Assembly: GCA_013816245.1 (NCBI GenBank)
Contig: JACDEU010000004.1
Coordinates: forward strand, 1-64,000
Reading direction: 5' to 3'
DNA length: 64,000 nucleotides
Source: Actinomycetota bacterium
GTDB taxonomy: Bacteria > Actinomycetota > Thermoleophilia > Gaiellales > Gaiellaceae
The position numbers and the translations under genes were made by a program. The stretch's first letter is position 1, and the number at the start of each line of letters is the position of its first letter. This document shows, one piece after another, positions 54,192 through 62,642 of this stretch. The notes beneath the pieces were generated by a model. It searched no databases. It had not been told where the DNA came from and saw nothing but the letters and a program-made list of their open reading frames with translations.

Positions 54192-54586
54192 TCGACTCGC
54201 TCCTTCATAGTCGTGTTGAGCCGCCCGCTCGCAACCACCCAGCCCAGGAGGCTGATGTCGTATGGGTACGAGGCCGTAACCGTGACGTCAGACCCGGCCG
54301 CAAAAGAACCTGAGCAATTCATCAGGAAGTCGGTGCCTGGGTTTTGAAGATTTGCACCAGCCGCGTATCCGGCGGCCTCGCAGTCGCCCTTTGCATTGCC
54401 GGAGCTCCGCGAAACCGCACCCTTTCGAGCCGCGGCGCGTGCGGCGTCGGTCAGCGCGATGTAGTTGTTGAAGACGATCCCGAACTGAATGATTCCGAAC
54501 AGCACGACGACCAGGATCGGCAGGATGAGCGCGAACTCCGTCGCCGTCTGCCCTTGTTCGCTTTTGATCGTGTGCTTCACGTTCAT
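54188..54586 (-). CDS. tadE: TadE-like minor pseudopilin
   Basis: A 132-residue minor pilin. The cleavage and helix region is SEQGQTATEFALILPILVVV, with the Glu at the TadE position, then DAARAAARKGAVSRS. ATG 54586 is chosen because it has GGGAG upstream and puts the signature at residue about 10. It is co-translated with tadG. Confidence 0.9.
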   Translation of the reverse strand: MNVKHTIKSEQGQTATEFALILPILVVVLFGIIQFGIVFNNYIALTDAARAAARKGAVSRSSGNAKGDCEAAGYAAGANLQNPGTDFLMNCSGSFAAGSDVTVTASYPYDISLLGWVVASGRLNTTMKERVE

Positions 54587-54658
54587 GTCGCTCCCAACTA
54601 GAAAATTCGGCGAGGCCCTCGCCACCGGGGAGAGGGCCCCGCCTTCATGTCCGGGCGG

Positions 54659-54841
54659 CTAGGTGAAGAGCCGCGCCAGACCAATCAAGGCACTTGCAGC
54701 GTTACGAGGAACGGAGGTGAAGTTCAGCAACGAGGTACCGCTGATCACCGACAAAGACATCGCGTACTGCGGGGTCGTCTGCGCGCACTCCTGCGAGAGA
54801 CCTGCGATGGACTTTGCTATGCGATACCGACAGAGCTTCAC
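54659..54841 (-). CDS. Divergent Flp-like pilin
   Basis: A 60-residue protein between the flp and tadE genes. GTG 54841 has AAGGAG eight bases upstream. The middle, SQECAQTTPQYAMSLSVIS, aligns with the Flp motif GQTMAEYGIVLAV, but the Gly before the cut is Ala and the Glu at position 5 is Gln. A short hydrophobic helix follows, less hydrophobic than in the two good pilins. It is either a minor, unprocessed pilin or a decaying copy. Confidence 0.6.
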   Translation of the reverse strand: MKLCRYRIAKSIAGLSQECAQTTPQYAMSLSVISGTSLLNFTSVPRNAASALIGLARLFT

Positions 54842-54873
54842 CTTCAGGCTCCTTTCCTTTTATTTACCTTGCT

Positions 54874-55050
54874 TTAGAGGCGGTTGGACACAGCGGTGAG
54901 CGCGCCCTGGATGGCCCCGGAAAGGACGCCAAGCACGCCGATCACGCCGACCGTGATAACTGCCAGGACGATGCCGTACTCGGCCATCGTCTGACCCTCT
55001 TCGACGGCAAGCCGTACGCGGAGGTACTGGACCAGATCTGAAATCGACAA
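54874..55050 (-). CDS. flp: Flp pilin, copy 1
   Basis: A 58-residue major pilin: LVQYLRVRLAVEEGQTMAEY is followed by a hydrophobic helix (GIVLAVITVGVIGVLGVLSG). The prepilin peptidase should cut after the Gly of EEG, leaving Glu5-Tyr6. TTG 55050 is the only sensible start, with AGGGGGTGA seven to eight bases upstream. It differs from copy 2 at six of about 162 positions across the gene. No prepilin peptidase gene is visible in the window. Confidence 0.92.
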   Translation of the reverse strand: MSISDLVQYLRVRLAVEEGQTMAEYGIVLAVITVGVIGVLGVLSGAIQGALTAVSNRL

Positions 55051-55463
55051 GATGGATTCACCCCCTTTCGGCAGTTCGAGCGCGCGCGGGCGCGCGGAAT
55101 GAAAAGGCGTTGGTGTTCCTCGTGTGGGAATCGACTCGAAGTTCGGTGACACTCGCTGACACGCTGATGAGTCCCTTCTTTCTCGAGGCGCGCCGCTTCG
55201 CCTTACTGGTCAATCTCGTTCCGTCATCGTCGTCAGGGCGGTAGGGCACACATCCCTCGCAGGGGTGATCTGCTGCACCGTTCCCCTCAACGAGGGAGAA
55301 CTCGGCAACGGATCGCTGGTCAGGCGAAACGCGAGTTGACCGAGCGCGGAGCTAGGTGAGTGCGCCCGAAGAGCGTGAGTGGGACGAGCTCAAAGAGGTC
55401 GGGCCTTGTCGCTTCGCTCGTCCTTCACCACGCTCCTCGCGGAGCCCCATCTCTCACACTTTT
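55051..55463. other. Spacer between the two flp genes
   Basis: About 410 bases without a gene. The part next to copy 1 (to about 55065) belongs to the flp duplication. The part at 55224-55319 is a conserved upstream element also found before copy 2. The stretch 55330-55463 holds only short GC-rich stems. A 3' terminator for copy 2 is not obvious. Confidence 0.5.
55224..55319 (-). promoter_or_regulatory. Conserved upstream element of flp copy 1
   Basis: This block resembles 55730-55822, upstream of flp copy 2. Shared parts on the plus strand include TCATCGTCGT, AGGGCA, GGGTGATC, CGTTCCCC, GAGGGAG and CGGCA. Both carry a short CCCTC/GAGGG-type stem on the minus strand. Conservation beyond the coding repeat suggests a common promoter-regulatory region or leader RNA. 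Confidence 0.5.
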
Positions 55464-55640
55464 TTAGAGACGATCAGAAACGGCCTGAAGCGCGCCCTGG
55501 ATGGCCCCGGAGAGGACGCCAAGCACGCCGATCACGCCGACCGTGATAACTGCCAGGACGATGCCGTACTCGGCCATCGTCTGACCCTCTTCGACGGCAA
55601 GACGTACGCGGCGGTACTGCACCAGATCTGAAATCAACAA
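55464..55640 (-). CDS. flp: Flp pilin, copy 2
   Basis: A 58-residue major pilin nearly identical to copy 1, with the same EEGQTMAEYG cleavage motif; differences are in the leader (QYRRVRLAV) and near the C-terminus (ALQAVSDRL). TTG 55640 is the matching start, but the purine-rich ribosome binding site of copy 1 is changed here to GGTCAATCC, so translation may be weaker. It is the first gene of the leftward tad locus. Confidence 0.9.
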   Translation of the reverse strand: MLISDLVQYRRVRLAVEEGQTMAEYGIVLAVITVGVIGVLGVLSGAIQGALQAVSDRL

Positions 55641-55729
55641 GATGGATTGACCAACTTCCGCAGCTCGAGCGCGCGCGTGACGCGGATTGGAAAATGGATG
55701 CGGCGTTGCTGCTGACACGCCGTCCCCGT

Positions 55730-55822
55730 TCATCGTCGTGGCTGCGAGAGGGCATGTGTCCCCCTCCTGGGTGATCCGCGTCGACGTTCCCCCACGTGAG
55801 GGAGCGGCACCGGACCGCTTGG
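55730..55822 (-). promoter_or_regulatory. Conserved upstream element of flp copy 2
   Basis: Second copy of the element described at 55224-55319, sitting about 90 bases before the copy 2 start (174 bases in copy 1). It lies in the divergent region shared with the hydrolase gene at 55920, whose promoter may overlap it. Confidence 0.5.
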
Positions 55823-55919
55823 GATCGATAGTCAAACACCGTAAGCGGCTGCGGAACCAACGCAGAGATTCCGCGCCCGAAGGTGGCGGTCAGGGCGCTT
55901 TACCAGAAGGAGCATGGCA

Positions 55920-57251
55920 ATGCCACGACGGTTCATACGCAGAGACAACTGGGAATTCGGCGGTAAGCCGGAACCCACAAAGGTGGAGTCCGCCGAGCCC
56001 AAGTCGCGGAAGCGTCGGCTCGCCTCAACGCTCGTCTTCACAACGATCTTCTTCGCCGGCGCGTCACTCGCAGCAGTTGCGGGCGACCAGCTCAGGCCCC
56101 TCGTCGTGAACGACGCTCAGGAACTCGCAGCGCCCGACGCGACAACTACCGCGGAAGAGACAACGACCGCGGAAGCCACGGACGCCTCGGCGCCCGATGC
56201 TTCTACAGCGGAAGAGCCCGCAGCAGCGGCTGCCCCGGCACCTGCCGACGCGACCGCGGCACCCGCCGACTCTGCGGATGCCACGACAGCAGATGAAGCC
56301 GTGGCACCGCTGCGCACTTCGACGCTCGCACCGGCGGCTTCCACCGGAGCAGCGGCTCAGGCCGATCCGGGCGCACCGAAGCCGGCAGGCAAGGCAGCCC
56401 GTGGCTGGAAGAAGACCCAGCTGCGCACGATCCTCCTGCCGAAGCTGAAGCCCGCCCCGACGCCCGAGCTCGAGGGCCCAGCCGATGCTTCCACGATCTG
56501 GATCAACTCGCAGCTTCCCGATCCGACCCCGCCCGCACTGCGTTTGTCGCCGAAGTTCGCAGCGAACCTGCAGGCGGCCGCAAAGGGTGCCGGTCTGGAT
56601 TGGTCGACGATGCTCGGAATCCTGCGTGCGAGGGGCGCGACCGGACATTCCCCGACCGGCCTCGCCACGCTCCGGAAGCTGGCCTCGCGGCTCGCGACCT
56701 ACGGTCCCGCGAAGGGAGACTGGGCTCGCATCGTCTCGTACTCCGGCGACACGAGCTTCGCCGACAGGGCCGCTGCGCTCGCGCGGTATGACCGGGCTGT
56801 AGGCCTCACGGCTCTCACCAAGGGCCTCGAGGCGGCGAAGAAGTCGATCGCGACCCGGCTGCTGTCAGACCCGTCCGTCTCGATCTACGAGAGCGGCCGG
56901 AATGACATGGTCCTGAACAGGGTCGACGTGCGTGTCCTGACCGTGATCGCGTACCTCCGCGAGTCGTTCGGGCAGGTCAGCGTGTCGTCTCTGATCACCG
57001 GCCACCGCTTGTATGCTCGGCCCGGCGTGATCTCGGCGCACATCGCCGGCCACGCGGTCGACATCTCAGGCCTCGGCAGCACCTCGATCCAGGGACATCA
57101 GGAGCCCGGCGGAATGACCGAGCGGGCTGTGCGTGACATCCTGTTGCTGCCGGTGGAGGTCATGCCGCGGCAGGTCATCTCCCTGCTGGGCATGGGCGGA
57201 CCGTCGTTCCCGATGGCCGACCACTACAACCACATCCATATCGGGTTCTAG
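55920..57251 (+). CDS. Membrane-anchored cell-wall hydrolase with M15-like domain
   Basis: About 443 residues. A basic cytoplasmic segment and one transmembrane helix (about 35-57) are followed by an Ala/Thr/Pro-rich linker (about 70-160). A transglycosylase-like helical domain (about 205-310) contains GLDWSTMLGILRARG and SFADRAAALARYDRAVGL. A C-terminal M15/VanY-like peptidase domain (about 345-443) has TGHRLYARPG, SAHIAGHAVDISG and DHYNHIHIGF, giving His/Asp zinc ligands. ATG 55920 is preferred over 55914 because AAGGAG lies seven bases upstream. Being divergent from the pilus locus, it may open the wall for pili. Confidence 0.8.
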   Translation: MPRRFIRRDNWEFGGKPEPTKVESAEPKSRKRRLASTLVFTTIFFAGASLAAVAGDQLRPLVVNDAQELAAPDATTTAEETTTAEATDASAPDASTAEEPAAAAAPAPADATAAPADSADATTADEAVAPLRTSTLAPAASTGAAAQADPGAPKPAGKAARGWKKTQLRTILLPKLKPAPTPELEGPADASTIWINSQLPDPTPPALRLSPKFAANLQAAAKGAGLDWSTMLGILRARGATGHSPTGLATLRKLASRLATYGPAKGDWARIVSYSGDTSFADRAAALARYDRAVGLTALTKGLEAAKKSIATRLLSDPSVSIYESGRNDMVLNRVDVRVLTVIAYLRESFGQVSVSSLITGHRLYARPGVISAHIAGHAVDISGLGSTSIQGHQEPGGMTERAVRDILLLPVEVMPRQVISLLGMGGPSFPMADHYNHIHIGF

Positions 57252-57595
57252 TGGCGGAAGCCGTGCTTCGGCGCGAAGACGGAAGCATCGTGTGTGAGCG
57301 CTGTGTCCTGGCGGACACGGCGCTCACGCGCATGAAGGGACTGCTCGGCCGGCGCGAGCTGCCGAACGGCGAAGGAATTCTCCTGAAGCCGGCTTCGTCG
57401 GTGCACATGGCGTTCATGCGCTTTCCGATCGACGCCGTGTTCCTCGATCGCGACCTGCGAGTGGTGAAGATCGCAGCGGATCTGAGGCCCTGGCGTGCCG
57501 CAGGCAGTCGCGGCGCAAAGGCCGTGCTCGAGATTCCCGCGGGTGAGGCGCGACGCCGCGATCTCAGCGTGGGCGATCGACTGGTCGCCGGCTAG
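57251..57595 (+). CDS. DUF192 family protein
   Basis: A 114-residue small beta-rich protein of the DUF192 family. It shows CVLADTALTRMKGLLGRREL, GEGILLKPASSVHMAFMRFP, IDAVFLDRDLRVVKI and the AKAVLEIPAGEA end. The function is unknown; it often lies near pilus or secretion genes in actinobacteria. The GTG start overlaps the preceding stop (TAGTG). No signal peptide, unlike many homologues. Confidence 0.93.
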   Translation: MAEAVLRREDGSIVCERCVLADTALTRMKGLLGRRELPNGEGILLKPASSVHMAFMRFPIDAVFLDRDLRVVKIAADLRPWRAAGSRGAKAVLEIPAGEARRRDLSVGDRLVAG

Positions 57596-57929
57596 TCGTT
57601 TTCGCAGACGTCGCCTGCGACAGCACCCATTCGGTGCGCAGCTCCCGCGCGCGATCCTCGAGGTCGGTGAGCAGCGAACGCACCTCGTCCAGCTGCGGGC
57701 GAAGCTTGTCGACACGGCGGAGCTCTGACGCGATCTGCGCGAGCGAGCTGGCAGGGCTCGCGTTCAACCTGCGAATCCGACGTTCGCTCGCTTCAAGCTG
57801 GCCGCTGACCGTGCGCTCCCAGGCCCCCGCCTCCTCCTTGAGCGTTCGGAGCTCGGTCTCCGTCGCGGGTCGGCGGTCGAGCACCTCGCGGAGTCGTTTG
57901 ATCAGGGCGAAGTCGAGCGGCTCGGGCAT
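57564..57929 (-). CDS. Small coiled-coil protein of unknown function
   Basis: A 121-residue helical protein with heptad-like regions such as FALIKRLREVLDRRPATETE and QIASELRRVDKLRPQLDEVR. It has no signal or membrane segment. Its 3' end overlaps the convergent DUF192 gene by 32 bases. Codon use supports this strand over the opposite frame. No family recognised. Confidence 0.65.
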   Translation of the reverse strand: MPEPLDFALIKRLREVLDRRPATETELRTLKEEAGAWERTVSGQLEASERRIRRLNASPASSLAQIASELRRVDKLRPQLDEVRSLLTDLEDRARELRTEWVLSQATSAKTTSRRPVDRPR

Positions 57930-58081
57930 CCGAAGACCGCAAGCCTTTCAGATGCGCAGAGCGTTCGCCCGAGCGGGATCGCTAGGGGCGCCATGGCCAC
58001 GATCTCGTCTCAAGGTGCCGGGAGGCGACGCCGATAAAGCGCAGATCTCCTACCAAGCACCGCAGGAGGACCGCAGATCTC

Positions 58082-59218
58082 ATGAAACGCAGCTTCGACA
58101 TGACCCGCTCGGGTACGACGGAGTGGAGCGAAACGACGGCCCGCCTGAACAAGGTGGCGCGTTCGCGCGGCTTCTCCGGACGCACGCTGCTGCTCAGCGC
58201 CGCCGTGGGGTTTCCGGCGAGCATTGCCCTGCTGATGCTGTCGCTCCGTTCGCTAGACGGACGTGCGCTGCACGAGTCGCTGCACTCCGCCAACCCGGCA
58301 GTCTTGGCCCTCGCTGTGTGCGCGAGCTCGCTCGTGTATGTCGTGCAGGCGGCGCGCTGGCGCTTGGTGGCTCAGCCGTCACCTCCCCTTCCGTTCCGCA
58401 GATTCCTCGATTGGGCGGTCGGAGCGATCGCAGTGAACAACGTCGTCCCCGGGCGTCCTGGCGACCTACTTCGGATCGAATGGCTGTCGCGCGCCGCGAA
58501 GATGCCGCGCGCCCGGGCGCTCGCCTCGGTGGTAGTCGACCGGGGTTTGGATCTGGCGGTCCTCGTGGCGGCGCTCGCGTTCACCTACCCCAGCGTCGGG
58601 AATGCGCACAGGATCGATCACGTCGGTGTCGTCGCTCTCCTCCTCGTGATGCTCGCAGGCCTGGTCGTCATCGGCGCGGTCGCGTACAGCCGGCGTGCGA
58701 GGCGCGCACCGGTAGGCCGTCTGCGCAGCTTCGTCACGAACGTCGCATGTGAAGTGTGCAGCCGCGTTCGAGGCTGGCGCGGAGTCGCGGCGGTCATGCT
58801 CAGCCTGCTCGCATGGGGCCTCTGGAGTGCGAGCGCCTGGCTGGTGGCCTCATCGGTTGGAATCCCGCTGACGCCGCTCGATCTCCTGTTCGTGACCGCG
58901 GTGATCAATCTCGGTGTCGCAATCCCATCGTCGCCGGGATTCATCGGGACGTACCAATGGCTCAGCGTGTGGTCGCTCGGCGTACTGGGCGTGAACCACA
59001 CGTCCGCGTTCGCCTTTTCGATCCTCATGCACGCAGCATGGTTCGTCCCGACGACACTCGCAGGCGCCGTGTTGATCCTTCGAAAGTGCCCGCCGCTCGT
59101 AGCGGGGCTGATCGCCGATCGACGTTCGCAGGGCAATGTCGCCGGAAGGGTCGTGGCACTCCCGAGAAAGCTGCCAACGGCCGACGCGGTAGGCGCCCGC
59201 GCGAAGACACGACGGTGA
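58082..59218 (+). CDS. LPG-synthase-type flippase-like membrane protein (UPF0104)
   Basis: A 378-residue integral membrane protein with about eight hydrophobic segments, of the lysylphosphatidylglycerol synthase transmembrane family. Signatures include the AVGAIAVNNVVPGRPGDLLR loop and LGVAIPSSPGFIGTYQ. Such proteins translocate lipids or lipid-linked sugars. The stop overlaps the next GTG as GTGA, which ties it to the two GT87 glycosyltransferases and suggests lipid-linked glycan synthesis. Confidence 0.9.
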   Translation: MKRSFDMTRSGTTEWSETTARLNKVARSRGFSGRTLLLSAAVGFPASIALLMLSLRSLDGRALHESLHSANPAVLALAVCASSLVYVVQAARWRLVAQPSPPLPFRRFLDWAVGAIAVNNVVPGRPGDLLRIEWLSRAAKMPRARALASVVVDRGLDLAVLVAALAFTYPSVGNAHRIDHVGVVALLLVMLAGLVVIGAVAYSRRARRAPVGRLRSFVTNVACEVCSRVRGWRGVAAVMLSLLAWGLWSASAWLVASSVGIPLTPLDLLFVTAVINLGVAIPSSPGFIGTYQWLSVWSLGVLGVNHTSAFAFSILMHAAWFVPTTLAGAVLILRKCPPLVAGLIADRRSQGNVAGRVVALPRKLPTADAVGARAKTRR

Positions 59219-60375
59219 CGACCGGTCAGCAGGTATCGCTCGGCGGGCAGGGCAAGGTCGGAGTCTCTCAACTAGGTCTCCACGACGCAGCGCGGCGTGC
59301 CGGCAGTGTGTTCCTGTACATCGTCCTGCCTGCTCTGCTCGTGACCGCGGTGATCGGCGGATCGTTCGGTGATCACTTCGCTTTCGACTTCCATCAGTTC
59401 TGGCAGGGCGGACGAGACGTGGTCAACGGTCACTCTCCCTATCCGTCCGCCGGTTCCCTGCCCGCGGGCAATGAGGAGAGCCTCGACCCGCTGGGGATCC
59501 AGCACGTCTTCCGCTTTCCGTACCCGGCTCCGGCGGCGCTCGCAATGGCGCCTTTCGGACTGCTTCCGTTCACGCTGGCCGCGTCGATTTTCCTCGTCTG
59601 CTCTTTCGCCGCCGTCTTCCTTGCCCTGCGGCTCCTCGGCGTTTCGGATTGGCGGTGCTACGGCGTCGTGTTCGCCTCGATGCCTACGGTCGGCGCGCTC
59701 CGGCTCGGCACGTTCACGCCACTGCTCCTGCTCGGCCTCGCCCTCGTCTGGCGCTACCGAAGCCGGCGAGTCGTCGTCGCAGGCGTCGTCGGCTGTCTGA
59801 TCGTTGCGAAGCTCTTCCTGTGGCCGCTCCTCGTCTGGCTCCTCGTGACTCGTCGCTTCGCGGCTGCGGCGCTCGCCCTCGTGTCGGCGGTGACGATCAC
59901 CATCGGCAGTTGGGCCGTGCTCGGTTTTGCCGGGCTCGGCGAGTACCCAAAGCTTCTCTCAGCGCTTGCGACCACCGTTCAGGGAAGAGGTTGGTCGACC
60001 GTGGCACTCGGGCTCTCCCTCGGGCTCTCGGCCGCGACCGCAAAAACGGTCGCGCTCGTGCTCGGTGGCGCGGCACTCGCGGTCATCCCCCTCGCCCCTC
60101 GTGAGAAGCGCGATCTCTGGGCCTTTTCGCTTGTAGTCGCAGCTGCGATCTTGCTGTCCCCGATCGTGTGGCTCCACTACTTCCTGCTACTCGTCGCGCC
60201 ACTGGCGCTCGCGTATCCGACGCTGTCGCCGGCCTGGTTCATCCCCCTCGGCTTCTGGGTGTGGCCTTTTCAGGAGACAGGTGGAGACATCTGGAAGATC
60301 GGTCTCGGTCTCGCTGCCCTCGCCGCGCTCTGCGCAGCCGTCCTCCACGCCCCTCCGCGACCTCGGCCGTCTTGA
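59215..60375 (+). CDS. GT87/DUF2029-type membrane glycosyltransferase, first of two
   Basis: A 386-residue polytopic protein of the GT-C fold. It has FDFHQFWQGGRDVVNGHSPY (the extracytoplasmic Asp-containing loop), FRFPYPAPAALAMAPFGLLP, SDWRCYGVVFASMPTVGALR and a C-terminal SPIVWLHYFLLLVAPLALAY. GT87 enzymes use polyprenyl-phosphate mannose-type donors to build surface glycans. GTG 59215 overlaps the previous stop. Confidence 0.88.
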   Translation: MTTGQQVSLGGQGKVGVSQLGLHDAARRAGSVFLYIVLPALLVTAVIGGSFGDHFAFDFHQFWQGGRDVVNGHSPYPSAGSLPAGNEESLDPLGIQHVFRFPYPAPAALAMAPFGLLPFTLAASIFLVCSFAAVFLALRLLGVSDWRCYGVVFASMPTVGALRLGTFTPLLLLGLALVWRYRSRRVVVAGVVGCLIVAKLFLWPLLVWLLVTRRFAAAALALVSAVTITIGSWAVLGFAGLGEYPKLLSALATTVQGRGWSTVALGLSLGLSAATAKTVALVLGGAALAVIPLAPREKRDLWAFSLVVAAAILLSPIVWLHYFLLLVAPLALAYPTLSPAWFIPLGFWVWPFQETGGDIWKIGLGLAALAALCAAVLHAPPRPRPS

Positions 60376-61655
60376 GCTCGAAAGTTCCCAAGAGCGCCGT
60401 CGCCACGTCCGTGCCGGGCCGCCGGCCGACAGCGGTCGCCTTGCCCGGGTTCTTCCTCGCCGGGCGAAGGATCCTCGATCCACTGCTTTTCGGCCTGCTA
60501 CCCCTCGCCTTCGCAGCACTCGTGATGTACGCCGAAGCGAGACAGGGTCTCCTCGGTTTCGACTTCAAGGGAACGATCTGGCAGCCGGGGCATGAGATTC
60601 TCGCGGGACATTCACCGTATCCTCGGCCGCTGGCGGCCGCGATGGACTCGGGTAACCCGTCCGTCTATCCACCGGTGGTGCTCCTGCTGGCGCTCCCTTA
60701 TGCACTCGTGCCGTTCACGATCGCGTACGCCGCGTGGACCGTAACGCTTGTCGCTGCAGTGCTGGTGGCTCTGCGAATTCTCGGTGCTCGCGACTGGCGT
60801 TGCTACACGATCGCGCTCGGATCTCTTCCGGTCGCGTACGGCCTGGCGCTGGGAAATCTCGTCGTCCTGCTCGTGCCGCTTCTGGCCTGCGCCTGGCGGT
60901 ACAGGGCGAGCCCCCGCTGGAGTGGTCTCGCGGTCGGGGCCGGCATCGCGCTGAAGCTCGTTCTGTGGCCCCTGCTCGTCTGGTTCATCGTCACTCGTCG
61001 CTGGCGCGCGGCATTCATCGCCGCCGCTTCAGCCGTGATGTCGATGGTCTGTGCGTGGGCAATCCTGGGCTTCGACGGCTTGCGCGACTACCCGCAGCTT
61101 CTCCGAGTGAACAACGATCTGTACGCAGCACACAGCTGGTCCCTGTTCGCGGGTGGAGTAGGGCTCGGCCTTCCCTGGTCCGTAGCAAGTGCGTTGGCGT
61201 CACTCGCCGGTGTTGCCTTGCTTGCCCTCGCGTTCGTGTCGATTCGGCGTCGCAACGGAGATCGCATTGCCTTCTGCGTCGTCGTCGTCGCGTCGATCGC
61301 ATGCTTGCCGATCGTCTGGCCGGCGTCACTCGTCTTGCTGCTGGTGCCGATTGTCCTCGTTGCGCCCTCGGCCGATCTGATCTGGGTCCTGCTTACGGCG
61401 CTCTGGCTTGGAGCCGCTGTGCCGCGCCAGCTGGCCGACGCCGGGAGCCCGAGCACGGATGCCCCTTCGATCGTCTGGAGGATGCAGCACGCCGGACCGC
61501 CAACCGCACAAATCGCCGCCTTCACCGCACTCGTCGCACTGATCACCGTTCTCGTCCTGCGGCGCGCCGGCCGAATACGCTCGGTCGATCCTGGGACCTC
61601 CTGCCTACGAGTACCACGGCCTGATGGCGGAGGCCTGGGACCTCCTCCGCGGTGA
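60372..61655 (+). CDS. GT87/DUF2029-type membrane glycosyltransferase, second of two
   Basis: A 427-residue paralogue of the preceding gene product, sharing FDFKGTIWQPGHEILAGHSP followed by YPRPL, VYPPVVLLLALPYALVPFTI, and ARDWRCYTIALGSLPVAYGL. The start is TTG 60372, overlapping the previous stop as TTGA. It ends with a short proline-rich tail that overlaps the methyltransferase gene by 32 bases. Tandem duplication with divergence suggests two successive sugar additions. Confidence 0.87.
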   Translation: MSSKVPKSAVATSVPGRRPTAVALPGFFLAGRRILDPLLFGLLPLAFAALVMYAEARQGLLGFDFKGTIWQPGHEILAGHSPYPRPLAAAMDSGNPSVYPPVVLLLALPYALVPFTIAYAAWTVTLVAAVLVALRILGARDWRCYTIALGSLPVAYGLALGNLVVLLVPLLACAWRYRASPRWSGLAVGAGIALKLVLWPLLVWFIVTRRWRAAFIAAASAVMSMVCAWAILGFDGLRDYPQLLRVNNDLYAAHSWSLFAGGVGLGLPWSVASALASLAGVALLALAFVSIRRRNGDRIAFCVVVVASIACLPIVWPASLVLLLVPIVLVAPSADLIWVLLTALWLGAAVPRQLADAGSPSTDAPSIVWRMQHAGPPTAQIAAFTALVALITVLVLRRAGRIRSVDPGTSCLRVPRPDGGGLGPPPR

Positions 61656-62340
61656 CACCTCGGGTTGGGACGACCGGCCGTTCTACCTCGAGCTGATCCG
61701 ACGCTCCGGTGAGCCCGTGCTCGACGTCGGCTGCGGCACAGGGCGATTGCTCCTCGACTATCTGGCCGAAGGGATCGAGATCCACGGCGTCGACGTCTCG
61801 CCGGAGATGCTGGCGCTCTGCCAAGCGAAGGCTTCGACGCTCGGCCTGGAGCCCACCTTGTACGAGCAGGCCGTCGAGGACCTGAACCTGCCGCGTTACT
61901 ACCGGACGATCATTGTCCCCTCTTCGTCGATCCAGCTTGTCATCGATCCGGCGACCGCCGGTCGCGCGATCGTGCGTCTCGCCTCACACCTCGAGCCCGG
62001 AGGCACGCTCGTGATGCCCTTCATGACGCTCAAGGGCGACGAGGAGTGGACGAGGGAAGCGGTACGGCCGGATGGTGCTCTCGTACGGCGCACTGCGAAG
62101 TCCGAGTACGACCCGGTGACGGAGCTCGAGGATACCGACGACCTCTACGAAGTGCTCGTCGACGGGAAAGTCGTCGCGGCGGAGCGCCATGTGCAGAAGC
62201 CCGCGACGCGGAGTTACACAGTCGACCAGGCCCGAGCGCTCTACCTGCAGGCGAGGCTGGAAATCGAGCGGATCGTCGACGGGTTCAGCGACAAACCGCA
62301 CGAGGACGGCGCTGTGTTCACCGTCATCGGCGCTCGCTGA
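61624..62340 (+). CDS. Class I SAM-dependent methyltransferase
   Basis: A 238-residue methyltransferase with motif I VLDVGCGTGRLLLDYLAEG, the acidic strand end IHGVDVSPEML and YRTIIVPSSSIQLV as motif IV. The C-terminal half has a beta-rich insertion typical of small-molecule enzymes. The substrate is unknown. It overlaps the GT87 gene, so it may decorate the same glycan. It ends 50 bases before tRNA-Cys. Confidence 0.9.
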   Translation: MAEAWDLLRGDTSGWDDRPFYLELIRRSGEPVLDVGCGTGRLLLDYLAEGIEIHGVDVSPEMLALCQAKASTLGLEPTLYEQAVEDLNLPRYYRTIIVPSSSIQLVIDPATAGRAIVRLASHLEPGGTLVMPFMTLKGDEEWTREAVRPDGALVRRTAKSEYDPVTELEDTDDLYEVLVDGKVVAAERHVQKPATRSYTVDQARALYLQARLEIERIVDGFSDKPHEDGAVFTVIGAR

Positions 62341-62390
62341 CCCGCGCACCTCGTCTTCGGAACCTCCGGATACCATGGCCCCGCTCAAGC

Positions 62391-62461
62391 GGCGCCGTGG
62401 CCGAGTGGCTAGGCAGAGGCCTGCAAAGCCTCGCACACCAGTTCGATTCTGGTCGGCGCCT
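62391..62461 (+). tRNA. tRNA-Cys (GCA)
   Basis: A 71-base cloverleaf. Acceptor GGCGCCG (62391-62397) pairs with CGGCGCC (62454-62460) plus discriminator T. The D-arm is GCC...GGC. The anticodon stem GAGGC/GCCTC encloses CTGCAAA with anticodon GCA. The T-arm is ACCAG-TTCGATT-CTGGT. No CCA is encoded. The U discriminator is the cysteine identity element. Confidence 0.96.
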
Positions 62462-62642
62462 TTTCGACAAAAGCACCGAACGGGGGGAGCCCCCACGAGA
62501 GGTCTCGGACGCTCTCCATTGCTCGTTCTTTGTTCAGCCGCCGCAGGTAGATCTCGGTGGTGTCGGCCTTCGTGTGCCCAATCAACCGCTGCAACGCATC
62601 TCGTTCGCCCGGGTGTGTGACGCAAAGACGGCCAAGGTCTAT
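62409..62642 (-). pseudogene. C-terminal remnant of a tyrosine recombinase (integrase)
   Basis: The minus-strand frame reads ALQRLIGHTKADTTEIYLRR then LNKERAMESVRDLSW, the catalytic His-containing GHTK box and Tyr-box (TTEIYLRR) that end phage-type integrases. The N-terminal part and the Arg box are missing: upstream the frame gives only GRLCVTHPGERD and then unrelated sequence. Its stop codon lies in the tRNA-Cys gene, so the gene once read into the tRNA, as integrases of tRNA-targeting islands do. Confidence 0.8.

Noticed and set aside
56117-56344. 75-codon Ala/Ser-rich minus-strand frame
   Set aside because: Antisense of the low-complexity Ala/Thr linker of the wall hydrolase gene.
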